A stretch of 64,000 nucleotides of DNA from Mycobacterium sp. 852002-51057_SCH5723018 (GTDB lineage: Bacteria; Actinomycetota; Actinomycetes; Mycobacteriales; Mycobacteriaceae), in assembly GCF_001667035.1 (NCBI RefSeq), contig NZ_LZIR01000022.1, positions 1 through 64,000 of the forward strand, read 5' to 3'. A program made the position numbers and the translations under genes. Position 1 is the first letter of the stretch. The number at the start of each line of letters is the position of its first letter. The notes under the pieces are model-generated. The model did no database searches. It saw only the letters and a program-made list of their open reading frames with translations, and was not told where the DNA came from. Of this stretch, positions 28,027-37,459 are shown one piece after another.

Positions 28027-29430
28027 ACGAGCCCGCATTTCGCGTGGTTGCCGCCAGAAATCAACTCGGCACTAATCTTCGCCGGTCCGGGGGCGGCGCC
28101 GCTGCTTGCTGCCGCGGCCGCCTGGGATGGGCTGGCCGAGGATCTGGCGTCGTCAGCATCGACGTTTTTCTCGGTGACGTCGGACCTGGCGAACGGCTCG
28201 TGGCAAGGGGCGTCGGCGGCGGCGATGATGGCCGTCGCCACCCAGTACGTGAGCTGGCTCAGCGCGGCGGCGGCCCAGGCGGAGGCGGCATCAAGCCAGG
28301 CCGCAGCCATCGCGACCGCGTTCGAAACCGCGCTGGCGGCTACGATCCAGCCCGCGATGGTGGCGGCCAATCGCTCCCTCATCCAGGCACTGGCGTCGAC
28401 CAACTGGTTCGGGCTCAACACCCCCGCGATCATGGACACCGAGGCGGCCTACGAGCAGATGTGGGCGTCGGACGTCGCGGCGATGTTCGGTTACCACGCC
28501 GACGCGTCGGCCGCCGCGGCCCAGTTGGCACCATGGCAGGCGGTCCTGCAAAAGATCGGAATTACCTTCAACAACGGCCAACTCAATTTCAACCTGTTCG
28601 GCTCCGGCAATTCGAACGTCGGTTACGGAAACAGCGGTAATCAAAATGTCGGCTCCGGAAACTCGGGTAACAACAATCTTGGCTGGGGCAACCTAGGCAG
28701 CGGAAATATCGGGTTTGGCAATACCGGCAACAACGACTTTGGGATCGGGCTGACCGGCAGCAACCAGATCGGATTTGGCGGTTTCAACTCCGGGAGCGGC
28801 AACATCGGGTTGTTCAACTCCGGGACCAACAACATCGGGTTTTTCAATTCCGGCAACGGCAACTTTGGTATCGGGAACTCGGGCAACTTCAATACCGGCT
28901 TCGCGAACTCCGGGTCGTCCAACATGGGATTTTTCAACGCCGGTACCGCCAACGCGGGCTTCTTCCAGGACAACGGCGCCCTGGCCGGCCAGGGCATGGA
29001 CTCGAGCGCGCTCAACTCCGGCCACTACGTCACGGGCGGCGTCAGCGCGGCCAACCTCGGCTCCGGCGTCCTCAGCTCGGTCAGTGCGGCGACCGGCGGC
29101 CTCAACGCCGGCCTGCCGAACGCCGGCATGCTCGGCCCGGCGGCCAACGCCGCCTTCGCCGCCGCGGCCGACCCCAGCGCGATCGCCGGCAACCTCCAAT
29201 CGGGCACCGGCTCCGGTGTCGTCAGCGCGGCAAGTGGGTCCACGCCCACACCGCCGGCCCTGCGGACTACGACCTCCGCACCCCCGGGCTTCTTCGCCCC
29301 CGGGGACAACGAGTTCCGCGGCCCCGCCACCCGCGAGTCAGGCATCCCCAGCTCCGGATTCTTCAACAAGCCCGACCGCACCCCCGGGGTTCCCGGCCCG
29401 GGCATCCGGGTGCCGGACATACCGGACTAG
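28024..29430 (+). CDS. PPE10: PPE-MPTR protein, PPE10-like (ESX-5 type substrate)
   Basis: A 468-residue PPE protein. The PPE domain (about residues 1-180) starts [17 protein letters not shown], with the PPE motif at 10-12 and the WxG-like turn (GSWQGASA). The middle (about 183-315) is a run of MPTR pentapeptides of the N-x-G-x-G / F-N-S-G type ([20 protein letters not shown]...). The end is Pro/Ser-rich ([19 protein letters not shown]). This matches Mtb PPE10 (Rv0442c), which is exported by ESX-5 and acts at the cell surface. No PE partner lies beside it, as in Mtb. The GTG start is preceded by a well-placed -10. Confidence 0.92.
   Translation: MTSPHFAWLPPEINSALIFAGPGAAPLLAAAAAWDGLAEDLASSASTFFSVTSDLANGSWQGASAAAMMAVATQYVSWLSAAAAQAEAASSQAAAIATAFETALAATIQPAMVAANRSLIQALASTNWFGLNTPAIMDTEAAYEQMWASDVAAMFGYHADASAAAAQLAPWQAVLQKIGITFNNGQLNFNLFGSGNSNVGYGNSGNQNVGSGNSGNNNLGWGNLGSGNIGFGNTGNNDFGIGLTGSNQIGFGGFNSGSGNIGLFNSGTNNIGFFNSGNGNFGIGNSGNFNTGFANSGSSNMGFFNAGTANAGFFQDNGALAGQGMDSSALNSGHYVTGGVSAANLGSGVLSSVSAATGGLNAGLPNAGMLGPAANAAFAAAADPSAIAGNLQSGTGSGVVSAASGSTPTPPALRTTTSAPPGFFAPGDNEFRGPATRESGIPSSGFFNKPDRTPGVPGPGIRVPDIPD
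28596..28965 (+). repeat. MPTR repeat array within PPE10
   Basis: Imperfect 15-bp units encoding N-x-G-x-G or F-N-S-G-x pentapeptides (AACATCGGG / TTCAACTCCGGG patterns) repeat without break. Such arrays are prone to recombination and copy-number change. Confidence 0.8.
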
Positions 29431-29444
29431 CGGTCCGCCTGGCC

Positions 29445-29460
29445 TATCCTCGGCATTATG
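29445..29460 (+). promoter_or_regulatory. Putative leaderless promoter of the Rv0441c-like gene
   Basis: TATCCT (29445-29450) ends seven bases before the ATG at 29458. Confidence 0.4.
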
Positions 29461-29880
29461 CGCACCAAGAAGAAGGTGGACGTCAAGCGCCTGGCCGCCG
29501 CCCTCACCGACTATCCCTTCGCGTATCTGATCACCGTCGACGACGGCTACCGCGTGCACACCGTGACGGTCGAGCCGCGCTTGCGCGACCTCCCCGAGGG
29601 CCCGGACGGGCCCGCCGCGATCGTCGACGTCGGGCCGATCGGCGGCCGCACCCGGCAAAATCTGAACCACCGACGCGACGTCACCCTGCTGTGGCCCCCG
29701 CGGGAACCCGGCGGCTACTCCCTGATCGTCGACGGCGAAGCCAAGGTCAGCGACGCCGATGCGGAGACCGCCCACCTGGGCGTCGTGCCGACCCGTGCGC
29801 TGCTGCACCGCGAGGCCGATTCCCCGTCGGCCGCCAAGGGCTGCCTGCACGACTGCGTGGTGTTCTCGCTGCCGGCTTAA
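29458..29880 (+). CDS. FMN-binding split-barrel-like protein (Rv0441c-like)
   Basis: A 140-residue protein whose pattern ([46 protein letters not shown]) fits the pyridoxamine-phosphate-oxidase-like split barrel that binds FMN, F420 or heme. It ends [17 protein letters not shown] with two Cys. Length is close to Mtb Rv0441c. Cofactor and substrate are unknown. It follows the PPE gene by 27 bases but has its own possible leaderless promoter. Confidence 0.75.
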   Translation: MRTKKKVDVKRLAAALTDYPFAYLITVDDGYRVHTVTVEPRLRDLPEGPDGPAAIVDVGPIGGRTRQNLNHRRDVTLLWPPREPGGYSLIVDGEAKVSDADAETAHLGVVPTRALLHREADSPSAAKGCLHDCVVFSLPA

Positions 29881-29967
29881 GCCTCTTCGCGCCGAGCCTG
29901 CGGTGAGCGCGTGCTCCGGCGTGATTCGGTAGCGCTGTACGCAGTCTCGGCAAGCGTGTCGCCGACA

Positions 29968-30007
29968 CGAAAAAGCCCGGCCCCCAGAGGGACCGGGCTT
30001 CTTCGTG
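29968..30007 (-). terminator. Rho-independent terminator of groEL2
   Basis: CGAAAAAGCCCGG and CCGGGCTTCTTCG flank a loop with CCCCCAGAGGG. Read on the minus strand it gives a strong GC stem followed by TTTTTCG. It begins just after the groEL2 stop codon (30015). Confidence 0.85.
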
Positions 30008-30014
30008 AAGGGAC

Positions 30015-31718
<1,704 letters not shown>

Positions 31719-31731
31719 TCACCGTCCCGAC

Positions 31732-31758
31732 CTAGCACTCACCGGTCGCGAGTGCCAA
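31732..31758. promoter_or_regulatory. CIRCE operator 1 (HrcA site) of groEL2
   Basis: CTAGCACTC-N9-GAGTGCCAA, differing from the CIRCE consensus TTAGCACTC-N9-GAGTGCTAA by one base in each arm. It lies about 90 bases upstream of groEL2. Confidence 0.9.
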
Positions 31759-31766
31759 GATCATTC

Positions 31767-31793
31767 TTAGCACTCGCCTATGCCGAGTGCAAG
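31767..31793. promoter_or_regulatory. CIRCE operator 2 (HrcA site) of groEL2
   Basis: TTAGCACTC-N9-GAGTGCAAG: the left arm is perfect and the right arm has two changes. It is eight bases from the first CIRCE. Two tandem CIRCE elements upstream of groEL2 are also known in Mtb. Confidence 0.88.
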
Positions 31794-31798
31794 AACGC

Positions 31799-31876
31799 AC
31801 GGCGACGATGCAGCCCGCGCAGCGGGGTGAGGAGGAGGCGGGCAATCAGGACGGGCACGGCGACGATGCAGCCCCG
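31799..31876. repeat. MIRU-like repeat remnant between groEL2 and the TetR gene
   Basis: GGCGACGATGCAG occurs at 31801-31813 and again at 31859-31871 (period 58), with GAGGAGGAGGCGGG between. This core is shared with the MIRU at 23845-23948, so it is a degenerate family member. Confidence 0.6.
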
Positions 31877-31887
31877 GGCCCTCCTCC

Positions 31888-32454
31888 TTATCGCTGGGCG
31901 CGTAAACCGTCGACGACCACGTCGGTCACCCGCTCGGCCAGCTCCGAGTTGTACGACTCCATCGCCTGGCATCCGACCAGGATCGCCTTCACTTCCCGCA
32001 CGCCGATGTCCGGGCGCGCCGTCCCGGCCTCCTGCGCGGCGCCCAGCAGCTCACCGAGCACGGCCAGGAACGCGTCCTCGGCGTCGGGCGCGACGCTGGC
32101 GATGTCGATGCCCAACCCGGCAAGCGCGTCGACCAGGCCCCGGTCCGTCGCACCCCACTGCAGCACCATCGACCGCAGGAAACTGAAGAGCGCCTCCCCG
32201 GCTCCGACGGACTCGAGCAGGGTGCGCCCGTCGTCGACCAATCGCTGCATGCGATCTTCGATGACCGCCTGAAACAGCGCTTCCTTGGTCGGGAAGTGCC
32301 GGTAGACGGTGCCGGCTCCGACGCCGGCGCGACGCGCGATCTCGTCGATCGGCACCGACAAGCCCTCGGCCGCGAAGGTGTCGTAGGCGACTTCCAGCAC
32401 CCGCGCACGATTGCGCGCCGCGTCGGCACGCAGCCGACGTTCGGGCTGCGCCAT
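31888..32454 (-). CDS. TetR-family transcriptional regulator
   Basis: A 188-residue TetR regulator. The N-terminal HTH (about residues 14-60) reads ARVLEVAYDTFAAEGLSVPIDEIARRAGVGAGTVYRHFPTKEAL in pieces typical of the family; the C-terminal helical ligand domain follows. It diverges from the SDR gene at 32557 over 102 bases containing a promoter and an inverted repeat, so it probably represses that gene and itself. The ligand is unknown. Confidence 0.9.
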   Translation of the reverse strand: MAQPERRLRADAARNRARVLEVAYDTFAAEGLSVPIDEIARRAGVGAGTVYRHFPTKEALFQAVIEDRMQRLVDDGRTLLESVGAGEALFSFLRSMVLQWGATDRGLVDALAGLGIDIASVAPDAEDAFLAVLGELLGAAQEAGTARPDIGVREVKAILVGCQAMESYNSELAERVTDVVVDGLRAQR

Positions 32455-32469
32455 CTATTCACCACCCAT

Positions 32470-32514
32470 CGGTTGACAAAGCGGGGCGCCCGTTCCGTAT
32501 AGTGAAGTCAACCG
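32470..32514. promoter_or_regulatory. Promoter with flanking inverted repeat between TetR and SDR genes
   Basis: TTGACA (32473-32478), a 19-base gap, then TATAGT (32498-32503) form a sigma-A-like promoter pointing to the SDR gene. The perfect repeat CGGTTGAC (32470-32477) / GTCAACCG (32507-32514) brackets it and is a likely TetR operator. Confidence 0.55.
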
Positions 32515-32556
32515 GAGCACTCGCCCCGTTTACTCTACTAGTTCAAGGAGCCCGTC

Positions 32557-33471
32557 ATGGCCAAATGGACAGCCGCGGACATTCCCGACCAATCCGGTCG
32601 GGTCGCCGTCATCACCGGAGCCAACACCGGCCTGGGCTACGAGACCGCCGCCGCGCTCGCCGACCACGGCGCTCACGTGGTGCTGGCGGTGCGCAACCTG
32701 GACAAGGGCAAGGACGCGGCCGCACGCATCGCCGCCCGGAGCCCGCACGCCGACGTCGCGCTGCAGGAGCTCGACCTGACCTCGCTGGACTCGATCCGAT
32801 CCGCCGCCGACGAGCTGCGGTCCGCGCACGACCGCATCGACCTGCTCATCAACAACGCCGGGGTGATGTACACGCCGAAGGGGACCACCAAAGACGGCTT
32901 CGAGCTGCAGTTCGGCACCAACCACCTGGGCCACTTCGCCTTCACCGGCCTGCTGTTGGATCGGCTGCTGCCGGTCGCCGGTTCGCGGGTGGTGACGGTC
33001 AGCAGCGTCGGTCACCGCATCCTGGCCGACATTCATTTCGACGATCTGCAGTGGGAACGCCGCTACCACCGGGTGGCGGCCTACGGGCAGGCCAAGCTGG
33101 CCAACCTGCTGTTCACCTACGAGCTACAGCGACGGCTTGCGCCGCACGGCACGACGATCGCCGCGGCCGCGCACCCCGGCGGGTCGAACACCGAGTTGAT
33201 GCGCAACATGCCGGGATGGCTTGCCGGTGCCTCATTGCTGTTCGAGCGGCTCATCGCGCAAAGCGCGGATATGGGCGCGCTGCCGCAACTGCGCGCAGCG
33301 ACCGATCCGGGAGTGCTCGGCGGGCAGTACTACGGACCCGACGGCCTCGGCCAGACACGCGGCTACCCGAAAGTCGTTGCCTCCAGCGAGAAGTCGCACG
33401 ACGTCGACGTGCAGCGCCGGTTGTGGGCGGTCTCCGAGGAACTCACCGGCGTGGTCTATCCGGTCGACTGA
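32557..33471 (+). CDS. Short-chain dehydrogenase/reductase (Rv0439c-like)
   Basis: A 304-residue NAD(P)-dependent SDR similar to retinol dehydrogenase/protochlorophyllide reductase-like enzymes. The cofactor motif is VITGANTGLGYETA (about residues 16-29), NNAGVM lies near 93-98, and the catalytic Tyr-Lys is in YGQAKLANL (about 173-181). It starts MAKWTAADIPDQSGRVAV after AAGGAG. Sequence resembles Mtb Rv0439c. The substrate is unknown; control by the divergent TetR is likely. Confidence 0.9.
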   Translation: MAKWTAADIPDQSGRVAVITGANTGLGYETAAALADHGAHVVLAVRNLDKGKDAAARIAARSPHADVALQELDLTSLDSIRSAADELRSAHDRIDLLINNAGVMYTPKGTTKDGFELQFGTNHLGHFAFTGLLLDRLLPVAGSRVVTVSSVGHRILADIHFDDLQWERRYHRVAAYGQAKLANLLFTYELQRRLAPHGTTIAAAAHPGGSNTELMRNMPGWLAGASLLFERLIAQSADMGALPQLRAATDPGVLGGQYYGPDGLGQTRGYPKVVASSEKSHDVDVQRRLWAVSEELTGVVYPVD

Positions 33472-33497
33472 GCGGCGCCCGGGGCCACACTGGAGGC

Positions 33498-33992
33498 ATG
33501 TCCCTCGCCGTGCCGCCCTACCCACCGCCCCGCTACACCAAGGACGAGCCGGAGGTCAGCGCCTGGCTCAAGCGCTCGGATGAGCCGCCCGACTACGAGA
33601 CGTTTGGAACCAAGTACCACTACCTGGCCAATCAACAGGCCACCGACGGCGACTACGGCCTCTATCGGGTCGACATCGCCCCGGCCGGCGGTGGTCCCGG
33701 ACCGCACTTTCACCGTGCGATGTCCGAGGCGTTCTTCGTCCTGTCTGGGACGATGAAGCTCTACGACGGCAGCGACTGGGTGGACGGCCATCAGGGCGAC
33801 TTCCTCTACGTGCCGCCCGGCGGCATCCATGGTTTCCGCAACGAGGCCGACGAACCGGCATCGATCCTGATGCTGTTCGCCCCCGGCGCCCCGCGCGAAG
33901 CCTACTTCGAGGGCTTCGGGGCACTGGCCGACATGACCGACGACGAACGCCGCGAATGGTTCATCCGCCACGACAACTTCTGGCTCCAGTAG
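33498..33992 (+). CDS. Cupin-domain protein
   Basis: A 164-residue single-domain cupin. The two metal motifs are GPHFHRAMSEAFFVLSG (cupin motif 1, His-x-His and Glu; about residues 69-85) and PGGIHGFRNEADEP (motif 2; about 112-125). The fold is common in small dioxygenases, isomerases and sensors; the activity cannot be told. It is 26 bases after the SDR gene and likely in its operon. The start ATG at 33498 follows GGAGG closely. Confidence 0.8.
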   Translation: MSLAVPPYPPPRYTKDEPEVSAWLKRSDEPPDYETFGTKYHYLANQQATDGDYGLYRVDIAPAGGGPGPHFHRAMSEAFFVLSGTMKLYDGSDWVDGHQGDFLYVPPGGIHGFRNEADEPASILMLFAPGAPREAYFEGFGALADMTDDERREWFIRHDNFWLQ

Positions 33993-34010
33993 CCGCAGTA
34001 AGGTGTGGCC

Positions 34011-34337
34011 GTGCAACCGAAGAAGCGGACGAAGCGCGCCGCCGCGTGGCTGCGGATGAAAGTCGAGACGGCGTTCAGCGCCCCGATCAGAACCGGGGAA
34101 CGGGTCAAAGCGCTGAGACACCCCAGCAAGCCCGGCGTGCGGCCCCGCTCGCCGGCGCCAAAAGCCTTGCCGCCGGCGCCGACCTGGCGGAAGCGAAACG
34201 GGCGGCCGACGAGCCCTCGCGGGCGCAGGCTTTCCGGGCCCACCGGCGCTGAGCTCAACGGCCCCAGCGGTAGTCGCCGTCGACCAGCTCGCGGGTCCGT
34301 TCGTAGAACTCCCGGCCGCTGTAGGGCAATTGGGTGA
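34011..34337 (+). CDS. Possible small basic protein (hypothetical)
   Basis: A 108-codon frame starting GTG at 34011 (VQPKKRTKRAAAW), very rich in Arg, Lys and Pro. TAAGGT at 33999-34004 ends six bases before the GTG, as in leaderless genes. Its 3' third overlaps the convergent monooxygenase gene by about 80 bases, which argues against a full-length protein. It is either a genuine small basic protein or chance; no family is recognised. Confidence 0.25.
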   Translation: MQPKKRTKRAAAWLRMKVETAFSAPIRTGERVKALRHPSKPGVRPRSPAPKALPPAPTWRKRNGRPTSPRGRRLSGPTGAELNGPSGSRRRPARGSVRRTPGRCRAIG

Positions 34338-35700
34338 CCACCTTGCCGCTGGGGTGCCGAAAGTAGTTGGTGCAGGCCAGCCAGACCTTGCCCACCATGG
34401 CGGCCTGGATCTCGTCGTTGTAGCGGCGCTGCGCCCCCGGGGTCACCTCCACCGTGCGGGCGCCGCGACGGCCCATCACCTCGAGGATTTGGCGGATGAA
34501 CGTCGTCTGCGCCTCGTGGATGTACAGAATTGAGTTGACCCCGTTGGTGTTTGGGCCGTAGAGGACGAACAGGTTGGGATATCCGGCGACCAGCGTGCCG
34601 AGGTAGGCCTCCGCGCCCTGGTGCCACTCCTCGCGAAGGCGACGGCCGCCGGTTCCGTACACGTCGATACTCGCCAGGTACTCGGCCGCCTTGAATCCGG
34701 TGCCGTAGATGACGGTGTCGACGCGGTGCTCCACGCCGTCGACGGTGCGCACCCCGCGCTCGGTCAGCTCGGCGATCGCCGTGGTCTCCAGGCTGACATT
34801 GGGCAGCGCGAACGTGGGGTACCACTCGCGTGACATCAGCGGCCGCTTACAGCCGGCGGGGTAGTCCGGCATCAGCTTCGCGCGCAACCCCGGGTCGGCC
34901 ACCTTGCGCATGAGGTAGCTGCGGGCGAGCTCCGTCGCCTCGCGCGTCTGCTGCGCGTCGACGTCGAAACTCGACGACTCATAGGCATCGAAGGCCTCGT
35001 CGCGCAGCTTTTGCGCCGCCGCAGGGTCGCGTTCGAAAAGGTCGTGCTGCTCGGGGGTGAAGGGGAAGTCGAACCGCGGCGCGATCCAGATCGGTGTGCG
35101 TTGAAACACCGTCAGGTGCGCGGTTTCTCGCGCGATCGCGGGCACGTACTGGACCGCGCTGGCGCCGGTCCCGATGGACGCGACCCGCTCCCCGGCCGTC
35201 GACTTGCGGTGATCCCAACGCGCCGAATGGAATTGGCGGCCGCGAAACCGCCGCGCCCCGGCAATCTCGGGGATGTGGGGCACGTCGAGCATCCCGACGG
35301 CGCTCACCACGACGTCGAAGTCGTGCCTGCGGCCGTCGCCGTCGGTGAGCGTCCAGCGCCGAGCGGTGTCCGACCACCGCGCCGTGGTGATGGCGGTGTG
35401 GGGCCGCAGGTGTGGGCCCAGCCCGTGGTCGGCAGCGACCTTCTCGAGATAAGCCAGGATCTCGGGCTGGTTCGCGTAGGTCTTGCTCCACCGCGGGTTG
35501 GGCGCGAAGGAATACGAGTACAGATGCGACGGCACGTCGCACGCCGCGCCCGGGAACGTGTTGTGCCGCCAGGTCCCGCCGAATCCGTCGGCCCGGTCGA
35601 AGATGGTGAACTCGTACCCGCCCTCGGCCAGCTGGATTCCCATCGCGATGCCGCCGGCACCCGCGCCGATGATCCCGATTCTGGGTCGTCCTAGTCCCAT
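34255..35700 (-). CDS. Flavin-containing (Baeyer-Villiger-type) monooxygenase
   Basis: A 481-residue FAD/NADPH monooxygenase. The FAD Rossmann motif IGIIGAGAGGIAMG is at residues 7-20, the second (NADPH) motif SIGTGASAVQ near 172, and the Baeyer-Villiger fingerprint FRGRQFHSARWDH (F-x-G-x3-H-x3-W) near 152-164. It would insert oxygen into ketones or oxidise heteroatoms; substrate unknown. The start ATG at 35700 overlaps the stop of the upstream VOC gene by ten bases, so the two form an operon. I do not recall it here in Mtb, so it is probably accessory. Confidence 0.9.
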   Translation of the reverse strand: MGLGRPRIGIIGAGAGGIAMGIQLAEGGYEFTIFDRADGFGGTWRHNTFPGAACDVPSHLYSYSFAPNPRWSKTYANQPEILAYLEKVAADHGLGPHLRPHTAITTARWSDTARRWTLTDGDGRRHDFDVVVSAVGMLDVPHIPEIAGARRFRGRQFHSARWDHRKSTAGERVASIGTGASAVQYVPAIARETAHLTVFQRTPIWIAPRFDFPFTPEQHDLFERDPAAAQKLRDEAFDAYESSSFDVDAQQTREATELARSYLMRKVADPGLRAKLMPDYPAGCKRPLMSREWYPTFALPNVSLETTAIAELTERGVRTVDGVEHRVDTVIYGTGFKAAEYLASIDVYGTGGRRLREEWHQGAEAYLGTLVAGYPNLFVLYGPNTNGVNSILYIHEAQTTFIRQILEVMGRRGARTVEVTPGAQRRYNDEIQAAMVGKVWLACTNYFRHPSGKVVTQLPYSGREFYERTRELVDGDYRWGR

Positions 35701-36182
35701 TGGGAGAAGTAGGGTCGCTCGGGCCGGCTTTTTTCCACCAGGATGAACACCACGCCCCACGGGTCGACGAACCACGTGGTGCGCACCCGGGCGACGTCGG
35801 CGATCCCGCTGACCAGGAAGCGCACCCCTTTGCTTTCCAGTTCGGCGCGGGTCGCGTCGAGGTCCTCGCAGACCAGCCCGACGTGCGACAGCCCGTGATC
35901 GGTCAGCGCTCGGGCGGTGGCACGCCGCCCATGCGCTGGGCCCCCTTCGACGTTGAGGTATTCGATCACTTCGAGCACCCGGTCGCCGTCGTCCGGCAAT
36001 CCGACGATGGCCGCCTTCATGGTGGGGTCGGACACCAGCTCGCCCATGTCGTCGCGAATGGCGTTACCGCTCATGACATACGGCGGCGACAGCACACGCA
36101 GGCCCAACACGTCTCGATAGAACGCCACCGCGGCCTCACAGTCGGGTACGCACACCCCGGTGTGGGCCAGTCCGGTAATCAC
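35691..36182 (-). CDS. VOC (glyoxalase/dioxygenase-like) protein
   Basis: A 163-residue protein with two beta-alpha-beta-beta-beta VOC modules: TGLAHTGVCVPDCEAAVAFYRDVLGL at the N-terminus and GLSHVGLVCEDLDATRAELESKG in the second half, ending VDPWGVVFILVEK. Metal ligands are probably the His in LAHTGV and LSHVGL and the Glu in FILVEK. The family includes glyoxalases, dioxygenases and epimerases; no substrate can be read off. It is translationally coupled to the monooxygenase and may act on the same compound (inference). Confidence 0.85.
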   Translation of the reverse strand: MITGLAHTGVCVPDCEAAVAFYRDVLGLRVLSPPYVMSGNAIRDDMGELVSDPTMKAAIVGLPDDGDRVLEVIEYLNVEGGPAHGRRATARALTDHGLSHVGLVCEDLDATRAELESKGVRFLVSGIADVARVRTTWFVDPWGVVFILVEKSRPERPYFSQWD

Positions 36183-36232
36183 GTTCTCGACTCTACGACG
36201 GGCGGTGCGGATCGGGGACGGGGTGAGCGACC

Positions 36233-36247
36233 GATAATGGCCGGGTG
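36233..36247 (+). promoter_or_regulatory. Putative leaderless promoter of moeA2
   Basis: GATAAT (36233-36238), six bases GGCCGG, then the GTG start at 36245. The same GGCCGG-GTG arrangement occurs before psd. Confidence 0.45.
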
Positions 36248-37459
36248 CGGTCAGTCGAAGAGCATCAGCGCGTCGTAACCGAGATGATCTGCGCCCGCCC
36301 GGCGGCCGCGGTCACGTTGACCGAGGCGCAGGGGTTGGTGCTGGCCGACGACGTGGTCGCCCCGCTGGCGCTGCCGGTTTTCGACAACTCCGCGATGGAC
36401 GGATACGCGGTGCGCGCCGAGGAGGTCACCGGGGCGACGCCCGAGCGCCCGGTGGTCTTGCCGGTCGCCGAGGACATTCCGGCCGGGCGCACCGACAACC
36501 TGACGCTGCAACCCGGCACCGCGCACCGCATCATGACCGGCGCGCCGGTGCCGGCCGGGACGACGGCAATCGTGCCGGTCGAGGACACCGACGGCGGCGT
36601 GCAGGCCGTGGCGATCCGCCAGCCCCGCCCGCCGGGCGCGCACATCCGGCGAGCGGGCGAGGACGTCGCCCCCGGCACCACCGTCCTGCGCAAGGGCCAG
36701 GTCGTGACGCCGGCCGTGCTCGGCCTGGCCGCGGCGCTGGGAATGGCCGAACTGCCGGTGATCCCGCGCCAACGGGTGCTGGTCATGTCGACCGGCTCGG
36801 AGCTGGTGTCGCCCGGTAGCCCGCTGCGGCCGGGGCAGATCTACGAGTCCAACTCGATCATGCTGGCCGGGGCCGCGCGCGAGGCCGGCGCGGAGGTCAT
36901 CGGCGTCGAGACCGCCGAAGACGATGTCGCACAGTTCAGCGAGTTGCTCGACCGCTACGCCGGTGGCACCGACCTGATCATCACCAGCGGAGGCGTCAGC
37001 GCCGGCGCCTACGAGGTGGTCAAGGACGCCTTCGGCCGGGACGGCGACCAGGGGGTGGAGTTCGTCAAGGTGGCGATGCAGCCCGGAATGCCGCAGGGCA
37101 TCGGGCGGGTGGCCGGCGCGACGATCGTCACCCTGCCCGGCAACCCGGTCAGCGCGCTGGTGTCCTTCGAGGTGTTCCTCCGTCCCGCGCTGCGCAAGGC
37201 CATGGGCCTGCCCGACCCGGACCGCCCGCACCGGCCGGCGGTGCTGACCGAATCGCTGACCTCGCCGCGCGGCAAGCGCCAGTTCCGCCGGGCGATCCTC
37301 GACCGCACTGAAGGAGGGACCGGTCGCGTCACCAGCTACGGGCCGCCGGCGTCACACCACTTGCGGTGGCTGGCGTCGGCGAACGGGCTGTTGGACATCC
37401 CGGAAGACGTGGTCGAGGTGGCAGCCGGGACCGAGCTGCAGGTGTGGGACCTGAGCTAG
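36245..37459 (+). CDS. moeA2: Molybdopterin molybdenumtransferase MoeA
   Basis: A 404-residue MoeA protein, inserting molybdate into adenylylated molybdopterin in the last step of Mo-cofactor synthesis. Conserved segments are DNSAMDGYA (about residues 47-55), the MPT-binding GGVSAGAYEVVKD and the LPGNPVSALV loop (about 298-307). Length matches MoeA2 (Rv0438c) of Mtb. The GTG start at 36245 has a -10 at leaderless distance. It converges on the MFS gene with a four-base overlap at the stops. Confidence 0.93.
   Translation: MRSVEEHQRVVTEMICARPAAAVTLTEAQGLVLADDVVAPLALPVFDNSAMDGYAVRAEEVTGATPERPVVLPVAEDIPAGRTDNLTLQPGTAHRIMTGAPVPAGTTAIVPVEDTDGGVQAVAIRQPRPPGAHIRRAGEDVAPGTTVLRKGQVVTPAVLGLAAALGMAELPVIPRQRVLVMSTGSELVSPGSPLRPGQIYESNSIMLAGAAREAGAEVIGVETAEDDVAQFSELLDRYAGGTDLIITSGGVSAGAYEVVKDAFGRDGDQGVEFVKVAMQPGMPQGIGRVAGATIVTLPGNPVSALVSFEVFLRPALRKAMGLPDPDRPHRPAVLTESLTSPRGKRQFRRAILDRTEGGTGRVTSYGPPASHHLRWLASANGLLDIPEDVVEVAAGTELQVWDLS

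Noticed and set aside
28596..28965. CRISPR-like array
   Set aside because: The repeats are MPTR codons inside PPE10, without constant-length spacers or cas genes nearby.
33956..34252. Alternative plus-strand frame ending just before the monooxygenase stop
   Set aside because: Starts inside the cupin coding sequence in another frame and shows no initiation signal of its own after the cupin stop.
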